From DATJFH01 sp035495815 (GTDB lineage: Bacteria; Acidobacteriota; Terriglobia; Bryobacterales; Bryobacteraceae): a stretch of 35,657 nucleotides of DNA. Shown piece after piece: positions 1-8,155 of this stretch. The DNA lies in NCBI GenBank assembly GCA_035495815.1, contig DATJFH010000034.1, positions 1 through 35,657 on the forward strand, in the 5' to 3' direction. The stretch's first letter is position 1. Every line of letters starts with the position of its first letter. A program made the translations under genes and the position numbers. The notes below the pieces were generated by a model, which was not told the origin of the DNA, ran no database searches, and worked only from the letters and a program-made list of their open reading frames with translations.

Positions 1-354
1 GAGTTCAGCTGGAAATTCGCCGTCGCGCCCGCCGGAATCGGGTTCATGACCGGCCGCGGGATCGGTCCTCAGTATGAGGGAGATCTCTTCGTGGGCGCCT
101 CTACGCCCACGCTCGCAGGCGGCTACCTGTTCCATTTCCAGCTCGCGGGCAACCGCCGTACGCTGGGCGTTGATGATCGAAGGCTGAACGACAAGGTGGC
201 GGACAACGTCGCCAAATTCGATATCACGGAAAGCGAGAGTCTTTTGATCGGAAGAGATTTCGGAATCGGAACGGACATTCAGACCGGCCCGAACGGAAAT
301 CTGTTCGTTGTCTCGCTCTCGAACGGCGCCGTATACGAGATACGGAGGCAATAG
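1..354 (+). CDS. PQQ-dependent sugar dehydrogenase-like protein, C-terminal part
   Basis: The reading frame is open from the first base, so the N-terminus lies outside the window; the frame stops with TAG. About 117 residues are visible. They contain the last blades of a beta-propeller of the glucose/sorbosone dehydrogenase type: a segment like 'QYEGDLFVGAST', a 'GYLFHFQL' strand, and the closing 'DIQTGPNGNLFVVSLSNGAVYEI' region, which resembles the family's usual 'D..VGPDG.LYV....GAIYRI' ending. These enzymes are typically periplasmic and oxidise sugars with PQQ; cofactor residues are not in view. The next gene, lpxD, starts 49 bases later on the same strand but has no obvious functional link. 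Family assignment is fairly secure; substrate is unknown. Confidence 0.7.
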   Translation, partial: EFSWKFAVAPAGIGFMTGRGIGPQYEGDLFVGASTPTLAGGYLFHFQLAGNRRTLGVDDRRLNDKVADNVAKFDITESESLLIGRDFGIGTDIQTGPNGNLFVVSLSNGAVYEIRRQ

Positions 355-390
355 CCTGGAAAGGCAACACGGGCAACAGGGCGTGTGTTA

Positions 391-402
391 CGTTACGTAA
401 CG
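391..402. promoter_or_regulatory. 12-bp perfect palindrome abutting the lpxD start
   Basis: CGTTACGTAACG is a perfect palindrome ending one base before the lpxD ATG. It occupies the place where a Shine-Dalgarno site would be expected, and none is visible. It could be an operator half-site pair or chance; no protein is implicated. Confidence 0.35.
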
Positions 403-403
403 G

Positions 404-1423
404 ATGCTGCTGCGCCACATCGTTTCACAACTTGGCTGCGAGCTGGCAGGAGATGGCGACATCGATATCACCGGCGTGGCGGGTTTGGAACACGCGGTCT
501 CCGGCCAGCTCACCTTTCTTGCCAATCCTACTTATGCCCCCAAGGTCAAAAACACCAGGGCCAGCGCGATCCTGATCGATAAGGCGGTCCGGGACCTGCC
601 CATCGCCAGCGTCATTTCGAGAAATCCCTATGTCGATTTCGCGCGAGCGCTGGAATTGTTTTATCAGCCGCCGCGCCCGGCCCCCGGAGTTCATCCGCTG
701 GCTTTCGTCGCGCCCTCGGCGCGCGTGGGGGCGAACGCTTCCATCGGACCGTTCGCCGTGGTGGGCGAGCGCGTGATCCTCGGCCGCAACGCCGTCCTAC
801 ACCCCCATGCGGTGATCTACCATGGCGCCGAGATCGGCGACGATTTTCTGGCCCACTCGCACTCGGTGGTCCGCGAGTTCTGCCGCGTCGGTCACCGCGT
901 GATCCTGCAAAACGGCGCGGTCATCGGCGGCGACGGGTTCGGATTCGCCAAACGCGCCGACGGCACGCACTACAAGATCGTGCAGTCGGGAGTGACCGTC
1001 ATCGAGGACGACGTGGAGGTGCAGTCGCTGACCGGTATCGATCGCGCCACCGTCGGCGAGACGCGCGTAAAGCGCGGCGCCAAAATCGACAGCCTGGTGC
1101 AGGTCGGACACGCCTCGGTGGTCGGGGAGGACAACATCATCTGCGCGCAGGCGGGGCTGGCTGGCAGCAGCATCCTCGAGCGCAATGTGCTGCTTGCCGG
1201 CCAGGTCGGCGTGTCGGGCCACCTTACCATTCACCAGGACGCGATCGTGTACGCGCAGAGCGGTATCGGACACGACGTCCCGGCGGGATCGCGAGTGTCC
1301 GGCTCGCCTGCCTTCGCGGCGAACGTCTGGCTCCGCGCCATCACGGCCTTTCCAAAGCTGCCAGAATTGCTGAAGACCGTCCGCGATCTGAAAAAGAAGG
1401 TTGAAGAAATGGAAAAAAGATGA
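404..1423 (+). CDS. lpxD: UDP-3-O-acylglucosamine N-acyltransferase LpxD
   Basis: LpxD adds the second hydroxyacyl chain to UDP-3-O-acyl-glucosamine in lipid A synthesis, in the cytoplasm. The 339 residues match the usual length. Residues 1-95 form the uridine-binding domain ('ITGVAGLEHA', 'LTFLANPTY'). From about residue 97 there are left-handed beta-helix hexapeptide repeats, with the family block 'IGGDGFGFA' at 174-182 and 'KIDSLVQVGH' at 227-236; His236 corresponds to the catalytic base. The C-terminus is a short charged helix ('RDLKKKVEEMEKR'). ATG 404 is the first possible start, because an in-frame TAA lies at 398-400. The gene overlaps the next by ATGA. It is not accompanied by fabZ or lpxA here, so it may be a stand-alone or extra lpxD copy. 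Confidence 0.95.
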   Translation: MLLRHIVSQLGCELAGDGDIDITGVAGLEHAVSGQLTFLANPTYAPKVKNTRASAILIDKAVRDLPIASVISRNPYVDFARALELFYQPPRPAPGVHPLAFVAPSARVGANASIGPFAVVGERVILGRNAVLHPHAVIYHGAEIGDDFLAHSHSVVREFCRVGHRVILQNGAVIGGDGFGFAKRADGTHYKIVQSGVTVIEDDVEVQSLTGIDRATVGETRVKRGAKIDSLVQVGHASVVGEDNIICAQAGLAGSSILERNVLLAGQVGVSGHLTIHQDAIVYAQSGIGHDVPAGSRVSGSPAFAANVWLRAITAFPKLPELLKTVRDLKKKVEEMEKR

Positions 1424-2217
1424 AGGAACTTTCAAGCCGCCAGAACCGGGTAGTGGCTTACAAGAACGACGAATTCCTCGACAGTCCGGCGGCGCGGTCG
1501 CTGCGGATCCTGTCGGAATACCTGGAGCCCCTGGATCATTTCCGCCGCGAAAAGATCCGCGATACGATCGTTTTCTTCGGCTCCGCCAGGATCACCGAGG
1601 ACGGGCCGCTGGGATCCTACTACAGCAGCGCGCGGGAACTGGCCCGCCGTCTCACCGAATGGTCCGACAGCTTCACCAATAACGCCCGCCGTTTCGTGGT
1701 GTGCAGCGGCGGCGGTCCGGGGATCATGGAAGCCGCGAACCGCGGGGCTGCCGACGTCAACGGCAAGACCATCGGGCTCAACATCGGACTTCCTTTCGAG
1801 CAGCTTCCCAACCCCTACATCACTCCGGAGCTCAGCTTCGAATTCCACTACTTCTTCATGCGTAAGTTCTGGTTCGCGTATCTGGCCAAGGCCATCGTCG
1901 TTTTTCCGGGCGGATACGGTTCCATGGACGAGCTGATGGAGGTGCTGACGCTCGTTCAGACCCGGAAGTTGAACAAGAAGATCATCATCCTGTTGTACGG
2001 TTCGGATTTCTGGCATGAAGTGATTAATTTCGACGCGCTGGTCAAGTATGGCACCATCTCGCCGGAGGACTTGAACCTGTTCGAGTTCGCCGACGACACC
2101 GACACCGCGCTGCGGATTCTGCAGGAGGGTCTCTTGAAGCACCACCTGCAGCCGGAGCCGGAGATGCCCGCCATCGCCAAATCGCGCGACCCGGACCCCG
2201 CCAGCACGAAGAAATGA
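1420..2217 (+). CDS. LOG family (TIGR00730-type) Rossmann-fold protein
   Basis: A 265-residue cytosolic protein of the LOG/'lysine decarboxylase-like' family. Many members are cytokinin-riboside-monophosphate phosphoribohydrolases or hydrolyse related nucleotides. Seen in the sequence: 'FFGSAR' at 52-57, the glycine-rich 'SGGGPGIMEAANRGA' at 96-110 and the hallmark 'PGGYGSMDE' at 163-171, where the usual Thr of PGGxGTxxE is Ser. The N-terminal 45 residues and the acidic C-terminal tail lie outside the core, as in the longer bacterial members. It overlaps lpxD and the following phosphatase by 4 bases on each side, so it is translationally coupled. The exact substrate cannot be told. Confidence 0.88.
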   Translation: MKELSSRQNRVVAYKNDEFLDSPAARSLRILSEYLEPLDHFRREKIRDTIVFFGSARITEDGPLGSYYSSARELARRLTEWSDSFTNNARRFVVCSGGGPGIMEAANRGAADVNGKTIGLNIGLPFEQLPNPYITPELSFEFHYFFMRKFWFAYLAKAIVVFPGGYGSMDELMEVLTLVQTRKLNKKIIILLYGSDFWHEVINFDALVKYGTISPEDLNLFEFADDTDTALRILQEGLLKHHLQPEPEMPAIAKSRDPDPASTKK

Positions 2218-3833
2218 ACCCCGCTCTCGCCGACGCAGTCCGAGGCCGCCCGGAGCGGATCTTTGTCGCGCTGCTTCTGATCGACGCCGTGCTCTACTTC
2301 GTGCCGGCGGCCTCCGGCCTTGCGGCCTTCGTCACCTTGTGCTTGTATGTGCTGGGCGCGATCGTCGCGGTCCGGTTCGTCCGGCGCAATTTGAAGCCGC
2401 TGCTGTGGCGTCTGAGAAACCGGCTGCTGGTCAGTTATCTTTTCATCGCCGTAGTCCCGATCGCGCTGGTGCTGCTGCTCGTGATCATCGCCGCTTACAC
2501 ACTCATGGGCCAGATCGCCATCTACGTCGTAAACTCCGAGCTCGACCGGCGCGCCTCCACTTCTCCCGCAGCCGCGCTCTCGCCGGACGTGCTGGCCAAT
2601 GTCGCGCCCAATCTGGGCGACGTGCTGCTGGTTGACTGGAACAGCGGGTCGAACCCCGATCCCTCCTTCAAGGATCTGCGCCGCGGTCATCTGCCGCCGC
2701 CCGCGAATCTCTTCGACATCGAGCTGACCTGGTTCTCGCCGGTCACCTTTCAATCCCGCTCCTACCTGCTGATTGTCCGCTCCCGGCCGTCGGCCGTCCT
2801 GGGAACCATCTTCGGCCAGATGATGGATTGGGAACACAACATGCTCCTGCTGGCGATCGCTGTCTCATGCCTGTTTCTCGTGATGCAGCTCAGCTCGATC
2901 CTGCTCGGCGTTTCGATGACTCGTGTCATCACCGAGGCGGTCCATAATCTCTACGAGGGTACCCAGCGCGTGAAGGAGGGCGATTTCTCGCACCGGATCG
3001 CCGTTCGCGGATCCGACCAGCTTGCCGAGTTGAGCCTCGAATTCAATCGCATGTCGGAGAACCTGCAGCGGCTCATCGTCGTGGCAAAGGAGCAGGAGCG
3101 GCTTCAGTCCGAACTCGAAATCGCGCGGGACGTCCAGAGCCGGCTGTTCCCCAAATCGAATCTGACGTTGCCGGCCATGCTCGTGAGCGGCGTTTGCCAT
3201 CCGGCGCAGAAGGTCTCGGGTGACTATTACGATTTCCTCCAGCTGGAGGATGCAACCCTGGCGATGGCGATCGGCGACGTCGCCGGCAAGGGAATGTCGG
3301 CGGCTCTTCTGATGGCCACCATCCAGTCGGCCATGCGTTCGCACCTGGCGCGCCCGGGTCCCAAATCACCCGCGCAAGTCGTGTCGCTGCTCAACCGGCA
3401 GATCCACGCCAGCACGGCTCCCGAGAAGTACGCTACCTTCTTCTTCGGCATCTGGGACGGAGCGACCGGGACTCTGACGTACACCAACGCCGGGCATCTG
3501 CCTCCGCTGGTCGTGCGCAATGGGGTGCCGCTGAAACTGGAAGTCACCGGCACTGTCGTGGGAGCTTTCCCGTTCGCAAACTACGAGGAGCGGCGCCTCG
3601 AGTTGAAATGCGGCGATCTGCTGGTGGCCTACACGGACGGGATTACCGAGCCGGAAGACGCCTACGGCGAAATGTTCGGCGAGAATCGCCTGATCGATGT
3701 TCTGGCGAAGCATCAGGACGCCGATTCCGGCGAGATCGTAGCGCGCGCGATGGAAGCCGTTCTGGAATGGACCGGGTCGCCGGAATTGCAGGATGATATG
3801 ACCATGCTGATCGTTCGCAGGACGGGCTCATGA
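2214..3833 (+). CDS. Membrane HAMP-domain SpoIIE/PP2C-type serine phosphatase
   Basis: A 539-residue membrane-anchored PPM-family phosphatase. Hydrophobic segments lie around 16-55 and 72-96; an extracytoplasmic region of about 105 residues follows, then a membrane segment at about 209-232. A HAMP linker (about 235-288) leads into a coiled coil. The phosphatase domain begins near residue 310. All four metal-binding aspartate motifs are visible: 'SGDYYDF' (335-341), 'IGDVAGKGMSAALL' (353-366), 'AYTDGITEPED' and the terminal 'QDDMTMLIV'. It is therefore probably active, dephosphorylating an anti-sigma-factor antagonist or a similar serine phosphoprotein in response to an envelope signal. No partner kinase or STAS protein is present in the window. 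ATGA overlaps on both sides. Confidence 0.9.
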   Translation: MNPALADAVRGRPERIFVALLLIDAVLYFVPAASGLAAFVTLCLYVLGAIVAVRFVRRNLKPLLWRLRNRLLVSYLFIAVVPIALVLLLVIIAAYTLMGQIAIYVVNSELDRRASTSPAAALSPDVLANVAPNLGDVLLVDWNSGSNPDPSFKDLRRGHLPPPANLFDIELTWFSPVTFQSRSYLLIVRSRPSAVLGTIFGQMMDWEHNMLLLAIAVSCLFLVMQLSSILLGVSMTRVITEAVHNLYEGTQRVKEGDFSHRIAVRGSDQLAELSLEFNRMSENLQRLIVVAKEQERLQSELEIARDVQSRLFPKSNLTLPAMLVSGVCHPAQKVSGDYYDFLQLEDATLAMAIGDVAGKGMSAALLMATIQSAMRSHLARPGPKSPAQVVSLLNRQIHASTAPEKYATFFFGIWDGATGTLTYTNAGHLPPLVVRNGVPLKLEVTGTVVGAFPFANYEERRLELKCGDLLVAYTDGITEPEDAYGEMFGENRLIDVLAKHQDADSGEIVARAMEAVLEWTGSPELQDDMTMLIVRRTGS

Positions 3834-5332
3834 AGGTCCTGACGGCCGCCGAAATGCGCGAGGTGGATCGCCTCACGATTGAAAAAGGCATATCCGGTCT
3901 GATCCTCATGGAGAACGCCGCTCATGGCGTCGTTCAGGAGATGGCGCGCCGGTATCCGCCTCTGTCGGGCAGGCGCGTGGTGGTGATGTGCGGGAAGGGG
4001 AACAACGGCGGCGACGGGCTGGCGGTGGCGCGGCTGCTCCACGTCCGGTTCCGGCCGCGCGCCCTCGACGTCGTGCTGCATGCGGACCCGGCCGAACTGC
4101 GCGGGGAAGCGGCCGAAAACCTGCGCATGCTGCTCGCCTGTGGTTGCCGGTTCTCCCGCGAAACCAGCGCCGGAATGCGCGACGCCACCCTGGTGGTCGA
4201 CGCTCTGCTCGGTACCGGCATCAAGGGTCCGCCCTCCGGCGCCATGGCGCGGGCCATCCGGGAGATCAACAGCGGCTTCCCGATGGCGAGAATCGTCTCC
4301 GTGGACATACCGTCCGGCATGCCAAGCGATTCCGGCTTTCCGGTGGGTGAAACCGTGCGCGCGGATCTCACCGTCACCTTCACGGCGATGAAGGTCGCCC
4401 AGGCGCTCGCGCCGAATTGCGACCGGATGGGGGAGCTGGCAGTCGTCCCTATCGGCTCGCCGGCCGAGTTGCTCGAGAACATCCGGCTGTCGCTGGTCGA
4501 GCCGGACGACTTCCGGCCGCTGCTCGCGCCGCGCGACCCTGGAGGACACAAGGGGGACTACGGTCACGTGCTGGTCATCGGCGGCGCAGAAGGAAAAGTG
4601 GGCGCGGCGGCCATGGCCGGGCTGGCGGCTTTGCGCGGCGGCGCCGGGCTGGTGACGGTGGCGTGCTCCGAGCGGAATTTGAGTGCCATCGCGCCCGAGC
4701 TGATGACCGCCCCATTGCCGGACGAAGCGTCGATAGAGCATCTCGCGGAACGAAAGACGGTGATTGCCATCGGGCCCGGTTTGGGCGAAGCAGCGAAATC
4801 GATCTCGCTCGCCCGCTCTCTCATGGCCGTCTCGCCCAAGCCGATGGTGATCGACGCGGATGGGCTTAACGCGCTCGCCGGCTCAGACTGGCTGGGAGGC
4901 TCGAACCTGCGAGTGTTGACACCGCATCCCGGCGAGATGTCCCGGTTGACGGGGAAACCGGTGGCCGCCATCGAATCGGATCGCGTCGAGGCGGCCCGCG
5001 GCCTGGCCGTCGAAAGAAAGATTTGCGTGGTGTTGAAGGGCCGGCGGACGCTGATTGCCTTCGCCGACGGAAGGGTCGCGGTCAATCCCACCGGCACACC
5101 CGCCATGGCCACCGGCGGCGCGGGAGATCTCCTGACCGGTTTGATCGCTGCACTTCTTGCACAATTCCCGAATGAACCGGAGACGGCGGTGCAGGCAGCA
5201 GTTTATCTGCACGGCCTGGCAGGAGAGTTGGGCGCCGCGGCCCTCGGCGAAAAATCGCTCATTGCAACGGACCTGCTGAAGTATCTGCCGGCCGCGATCC
5301 ATGCCTCTGCGAACCTACCTGACCCGCTCTGA
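3830..5332 (+). CDS. nnr: Bifunctional NAD(P)H-hydrate epimerase / ADP-dependent dehydratase
   Basis: A metabolite-repair enzyme that epimerises damaged NADHX/NADPHX and dehydrates it back to NAD(P)H. The 500-residue protein has the two usual domains: an N-terminal YjeF_N epimerase domain with 'GKGNNGGDGLAVARLL' near residue 55, and a C-terminal ribokinase-like dehydratase domain. The latter shows 'GHKGDYGHVLVIGG' near 240, 'TPHPGEMSRLTG' near 365 and the anion-hole motif 'GTPAMATGGAGDLLTG' near 425. It overlaps the upstream phosphatase by ATGA and the downstream tsaE by 32 bases. The nnr-tsaE order is common in bacteria and supports both assignments. Confidence 0.95.
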   Translation: MKVLTAAEMREVDRLTIEKGISGLILMENAAHGVVQEMARRYPPLSGRRVVVMCGKGNNGGDGLAVARLLHVRFRPRALDVVLHADPAELRGEAAENLRMLLACGCRFSRETSAGMRDATLVVDALLGTGIKGPPSGAMARAIREINSGFPMARIVSVDIPSGMPSDSGFPVGETVRADLTVTFTAMKVAQALAPNCDRMGELAVVPIGSPAELLENIRLSLVEPDDFRPLLAPRDPGGHKGDYGHVLVIGGAEGKVGAAAMAGLAALRGGAGLVTVACSERNLSAIAPELMTAPLPDEASIEHLAERKTVIAIGPGLGEAAKSISLARSLMAVSPKPMVIDADGLNALAGSDWLGGSNLRVLTPHPGEMSRLTGKPVAAIESDRVEAARGLAVERKICVVLKGRRTLIAFADGRVAVNPTGTPAMATGGAGDLLTGLIAALLAQFPNEPETAVQAAVYLHGLAGELGAAALGEKSLIATDLLKYLPAAIHASANLPDPL

Positions 5333-5720
5333 GGAAGAGACCATCGAACTGGGCGCGGCGCTTGCTCAGCGGCTGCCGGAACGATCGGTCGTACTGCTGA
5401 TCGGCGATCTGGGAGCGGGTAAGACAACTTTGGCCAAGGGTATCGTCAAGGGCCTTGGCGCCGCCAGCATCGAAGACGTCTCCAGCCCGACTTTCACGTT
5501 GATCCACGAATACGGACCGGGCGTGTATCACATCGACCTCTACCGTCTCGAGGAGGAGCGGGAAGTGGCGACGCTGGGGCTCGACGAGATCTTCTCCAAG
5601 CGTGCCGTGACGCTGATCGAATGGGGTGAGCGGTTCCCGCGTCTGATGCCGCCCGGGCGGCTCGAAATCCGGCTGGAATCCACGGCGGATGAGGGCCGGC
5701 GCATCACCTGCAATTTCTAG
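5301..5720 (+). CDS. tsaE: tRNA threonylcarbamoyladenosine biosynthesis ATPase TsaE
   Basis: TsaE is the ATPase partner of TsaB/TsaD in making t6A37 on ANN-decoding tRNAs. The 139 residues fit the family. Visible motifs are Walker A 'GDLGAGKTT' (35-43), 'SSPTFTLIHEY' (61-71), 'HIDLYRL' (77-83) and 'IEWGE' (106-110). The start at 5301 lies inside the 3' end of nnr, giving a 32-base overlap; the N-terminal 'RTYLTRSEEET' matches the family's usual start region, so the overlap appears real. It is the last gene of the coupled run that begins at lpxD. Confidence 0.95.
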   Translation: MPLRTYLTRSEEETIELGAALAQRLPERSVVLLIGDLGAGKTTLAKGIVKGLGAASIEDVSSPTFTLIHEYGPGVYHIDLYRLEEEREVATLGLDEIFSKRAVTLIEWGERFPRLMPPGRLEIRLESTADEGRRITCNF

Positions 5721-5741
5721 GTGGCCACCCTGAGCGGGCAC

Positions 5742-5775
5742 AAAAAAAGACCGGGCGCTGGTCAAACGCCCGGTC
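5742..5775 (-). terminator. Intrinsic terminator between convergent genes
   Basis: A perfect 9-bp inverted repeat (GACCGGGCG / CGCCCGGTC, 5749-5757 and 5767-5775) with a 9-nt loop is flanked on its left by seven A residues. Read on the minus strand this is a GC-rich hairpin followed by a T-run, so it should terminate the minus-strand molybdopterin-binding gene. It may also stop plus-strand reading from tsaE, but that side has no T-run. Confidence 0.8.
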
Positions 5776-5858
5776 AGTAAAACGGACCGACTCGGAGGAT
5801 TGGGTCCGTTTGCGAGCCTTCGAAGTGCTGGCTCGTTATTCGTGGCAAACCTGAGACA

Positions 5859-6830
5859 TCAGGCCAGAAGACCTCCATGCCCAAGACATCCGACTTCCCA
5901 TCCGGAGACCCGGTACCGCGCCAGTAGAGGTGGCAGCATCAGGTCCACGACGTTCGATTTCGCGGATCGGAAGCAGCCCGGGGCCGAGACAATCGGAATT
6001 TCGTCTTTGTACGCCAGGAGCAGCAGGTTGCCGGGCTCGACCGGAGCCAGGAAACGCTCCATCTGCCCTCCGACTCGGGCGATGCCGCGGCCGATCACGT
6101 CCTCCGGTCCGGCGGGAGCCGTAGTCGAAGCTACCAGGATCACCGAAGGTTTCGAACGGACGAGATGCTGAAGCGCGCGGCTGACTCCCATTTCCTCTTC
6201 CGCGCAGGTGAGAACGAAATTCGCCGCAACCGAGAACCGCTCCAGGCGCTGCCGCATAATTCCCTCGAACAGTTGACGCGCCCGGTCGCCGTTCACCGGA
6301 TCGGTGTACAGAATGCCTACCGACGGGCTCCGGACCGGACGAGCCTGCAGAATCGGGCCCCGCTCCTTCAGAATGCCCGTGAGCGTCTCGAGTTGCTCCT
6401 TCGCCACCGCGAAAGGTGTACTCTTTACCGTGGCAATCCGCTGCCCGGCCAATGCAAAACTGAAATTCAGCGTGGTGGCTATGACTACACTGGCCGTGCA
6501 GTTCAGGTGCTTGAGCAACTCTTCATCCACCAGCACGCAACAGTTTTCCGTCGCAACCAGGTTGGCGCGCCCTCCCGCCGCCATGCGAATCTCATAACAG
6601 CCGCAGCCCATCTCGGTCGCCACCGCACAGACTGCGTCATCTTCACTGACTTCCCCGTCCTCCAGTTCGGTGACCCAGACGTTCTCCATCCCCTCCGATT
6701 CCAGGACGCGGATGTCCTCGTCACTGATTACATGCCCCTTCGCTAAAAGCTTCTTCCCCCCAGACCGGAAAACCGTGCAGCAGAGAATTCTGCCTGTTGA
6801 GTTTTTTATGTCGACGGTCTGCGCTCTCAT
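5859..6830 (-). CDS. Molybdopterin-binding (MoaB/MoeA-type domain) protein
   Basis: A 323-residue cytosolic protein. Its N-terminal third resembles the half-domain seen in MoeA-like proteins ('GRILCCTVFRSGG', 'LAKGHVISDEDIRVL'). The C-terminal half looks like the MoCF molybdopterin-binding fold: 'VASTTAPAGPEDVIGRGI' and the ending 'IPIVSAPGCFRSAKSNVVDLML'. Proteins of this architecture are usually annotated as molybdopterin-binding and occur with molybdenum hydroxylases, but no such hydroxylase is in the window. A sequence like GAGGGAG sits 6 bases before the ATG. It has its own upstream promoter and a terminator downstream. The precise reaction in cofactor handling is not known to me. Confidence 0.72.
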   Translation of the reverse strand: MRAQTVDIKNSTGRILCCTVFRSGGKKLLAKGHVISDEDIRVLESEGMENVWVTELEDGEVSEDDAVCAVATEMGCGCYEIRMAAGGRANLVATENCCVLVDEELLKHLNCTASVVIATTLNFSFALAGQRIATVKSTPFAVAKEQLETLTGILKERGPILQARPVRSPSVGILYTDPVNGDRARQLFEGIMRQRLERFSVAANFVLTCAEEEMGVSRALQHLVRSKPSVILVASTTAPAGPEDVIGRGIARVGGQMERFLAPVEPGNLLLLAYKDEIPIVSAPGCFRSAKSNVVDLMLPPLLARYRVSGWEVGCLGHGGLLA

Positions 6831-6893
6831 TGGGGCTCCCTCGGATCGGATCAGTTAACACGAATCCAGTCCCGCCGTTTCGCGACGAGTTCG

Positions 6894-6921
6894 ATTATAC
6901 AGATACAGAGTGCGTTCTCGA
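6894..6921 (-). promoter_or_regulatory. Sigma70-type promoter of the molybdopterin-binding gene
   Basis: On the minus strand a perfect TATAAT (6899-6894) follows a 4/6 match to the -35 box (TCGAGA, 6921-6916) with a 16-nt spacer. The expected transcription start near 6887 gives a leader of about 57 nt before the ATG at 6830. The rest of the 279-base gap up to 7110 shows no gene I can support. Confidence 0.5.
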
Positions 6922-7109
6922 CGAGATTTTCTCGGGAGAATTGTCGTTAAGATGGGGGCAAAGTGGCTCATCTATGTGGGTATCTTCACTGGTAGTCCTA
7001 GGCCAAGCGACAGCCGGCGAATGCGCTCCGGACCTGTGGACCTTAATTTGCTCCCCGCTATTTACGGAGCCGCCAAGAACTGCCGCAGGCGGTGGATCTA
7101 CGCTATCCT

Positions 7110-8153
7110 ATGTCCCTTCTTCGTCTCGCTCTGCTCCTCGGTTTGGCCACTCAGCTGTTCCTCTCAACCGGCCGCGTCTATGGTTTCGAGAATAGCCGTT
7201 ATCGTTCTAAGCGTCCGGCTGCTGGTTCCAGGGAAAGCCCCAGTATCGCGTCGCTTGATGCTCTGAATCCGGACGCCGTCGAGAAAGCGGGTGACCGAAC
7301 CGTCAGACCCGGCGATCAGGGGGCCGCAGTCCTGCGACTCCAGATCCTGCTCGATCGCGCAAATTATTCGCCGGGCGAAATCGACGGGCGCTATGGAAAG
7401 AATTTGCGCAATGCAATCGTCGCGTTTCAGCAAAAGCACAGCTTGAAACCGGACGGAGCGGTTGGGCCTGCCATGTGGACCGCGCTGAATTCCGGGGCCG
7501 CTCCGGCGCTGGTTTCCTACACAATCTCGGCTGAAGACGTGGCCGGACCCTTCGAGCCGGTTCCGCCGGACATGCAGGCGCAGGCGAAGCTGGCGGCGCT
7601 CAACTATGAGTCCCCGCTCGAAGGGTTGGCCGAAAAATTCCATTGCAGCCCGCGGACGCTGCGGGCGCTGAATCCGGGACGCCCGTTTGACGCACCGGGG
7701 TCCGCCATCGTCGTCCCGAATATTCAGAGCGGCCCGCCGCAAGCCGCCGCCAGGATCGTCGTGGACGCCTCCGACAGCAGCGTAACGGCCTTCGATGCCG
7801 GCGGAGCGGTTCTCGCCCGCTTTCCCGCCAGCACCGGAAGCCGTCATGATCCTTTGCCCGTCGGGACCTGGAAAATTATCGGAATGAAGAAAATGCCTCC
7901 GTTCCATTACAACCCGAACTTGTTTTGGGATGCCGATGAGGGCGATAAGAAAGCCACGATTGCGCCCGGCCCCAATAATCCGGTGGGAGTGGTTTGGATC
8001 GCGCTGTCGAAGCCGCACTACGGAATTCACGGAACTCCGGCGCCCGACCGGATCGGGTACGCGGAATCGCACGGCTGTATCCGGCTGACCAACTGGGATG
8101 CCCTGAAACTGGCCGCCATGGTCAAAACCGGTACGCCGGCCATCCTCCAATAG
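7110..8153 (+). CDS. L,D-transpeptidase with peptidoglycan-binding domain
   Basis: An exported YkuD-family L,D-transpeptidase, which forms or edits 3-3 cross-links or anchors proteins to peptidoglycan. I choose ATG 7110 because it opens directly into a signal peptide ('SLLRLALLLGLATQLFLSTG'); a GTG six codons earlier (7092) is possible. A PG_binding_1 domain ('GAAVLRLQILLDRANYSPG') covers about residues 65-120, and a LysM-like stretch ('LAEKFHCSPRTLRALNPG') follows. The catalytic domain ends in 'HGTPAPDRIGYAESHGCIR' with the nucleophilic Cys and the expected His and Arg. The M23 peptidase gene starts two bases after its stop, so the two form a cell-wall unit. Confidence 0.92.
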   Translation: MSLLRLALLLGLATQLFLSTGRVYGFENSRYRSKRPAAGSRESPSIASLDALNPDAVEKAGDRTVRPGDQGAAVLRLQILLDRANYSPGEIDGRYGKNLRNAIVAFQQKHSLKPDGAVGPAMWTALNSGAAPALVSYTISAEDVAGPFEPVPPDMQAQAKLAALNYESPLEGLAEKFHCSPRTLRALNPGRPFDAPGSAIVVPNIQSGPPQAAARIVVDASDSSVTAFDAGGAVLARFPASTGSRHDPLPVGTWKIIGMKKMPPFHYNPNLFWDADEGDKKATIAPGPNNPVGVVWIALSKPHYGIHGTPAPDRIGYAESHGCIRLTNWDALKLAAMVKTGTPAILQ

Positions 8154-8155
8154 CC

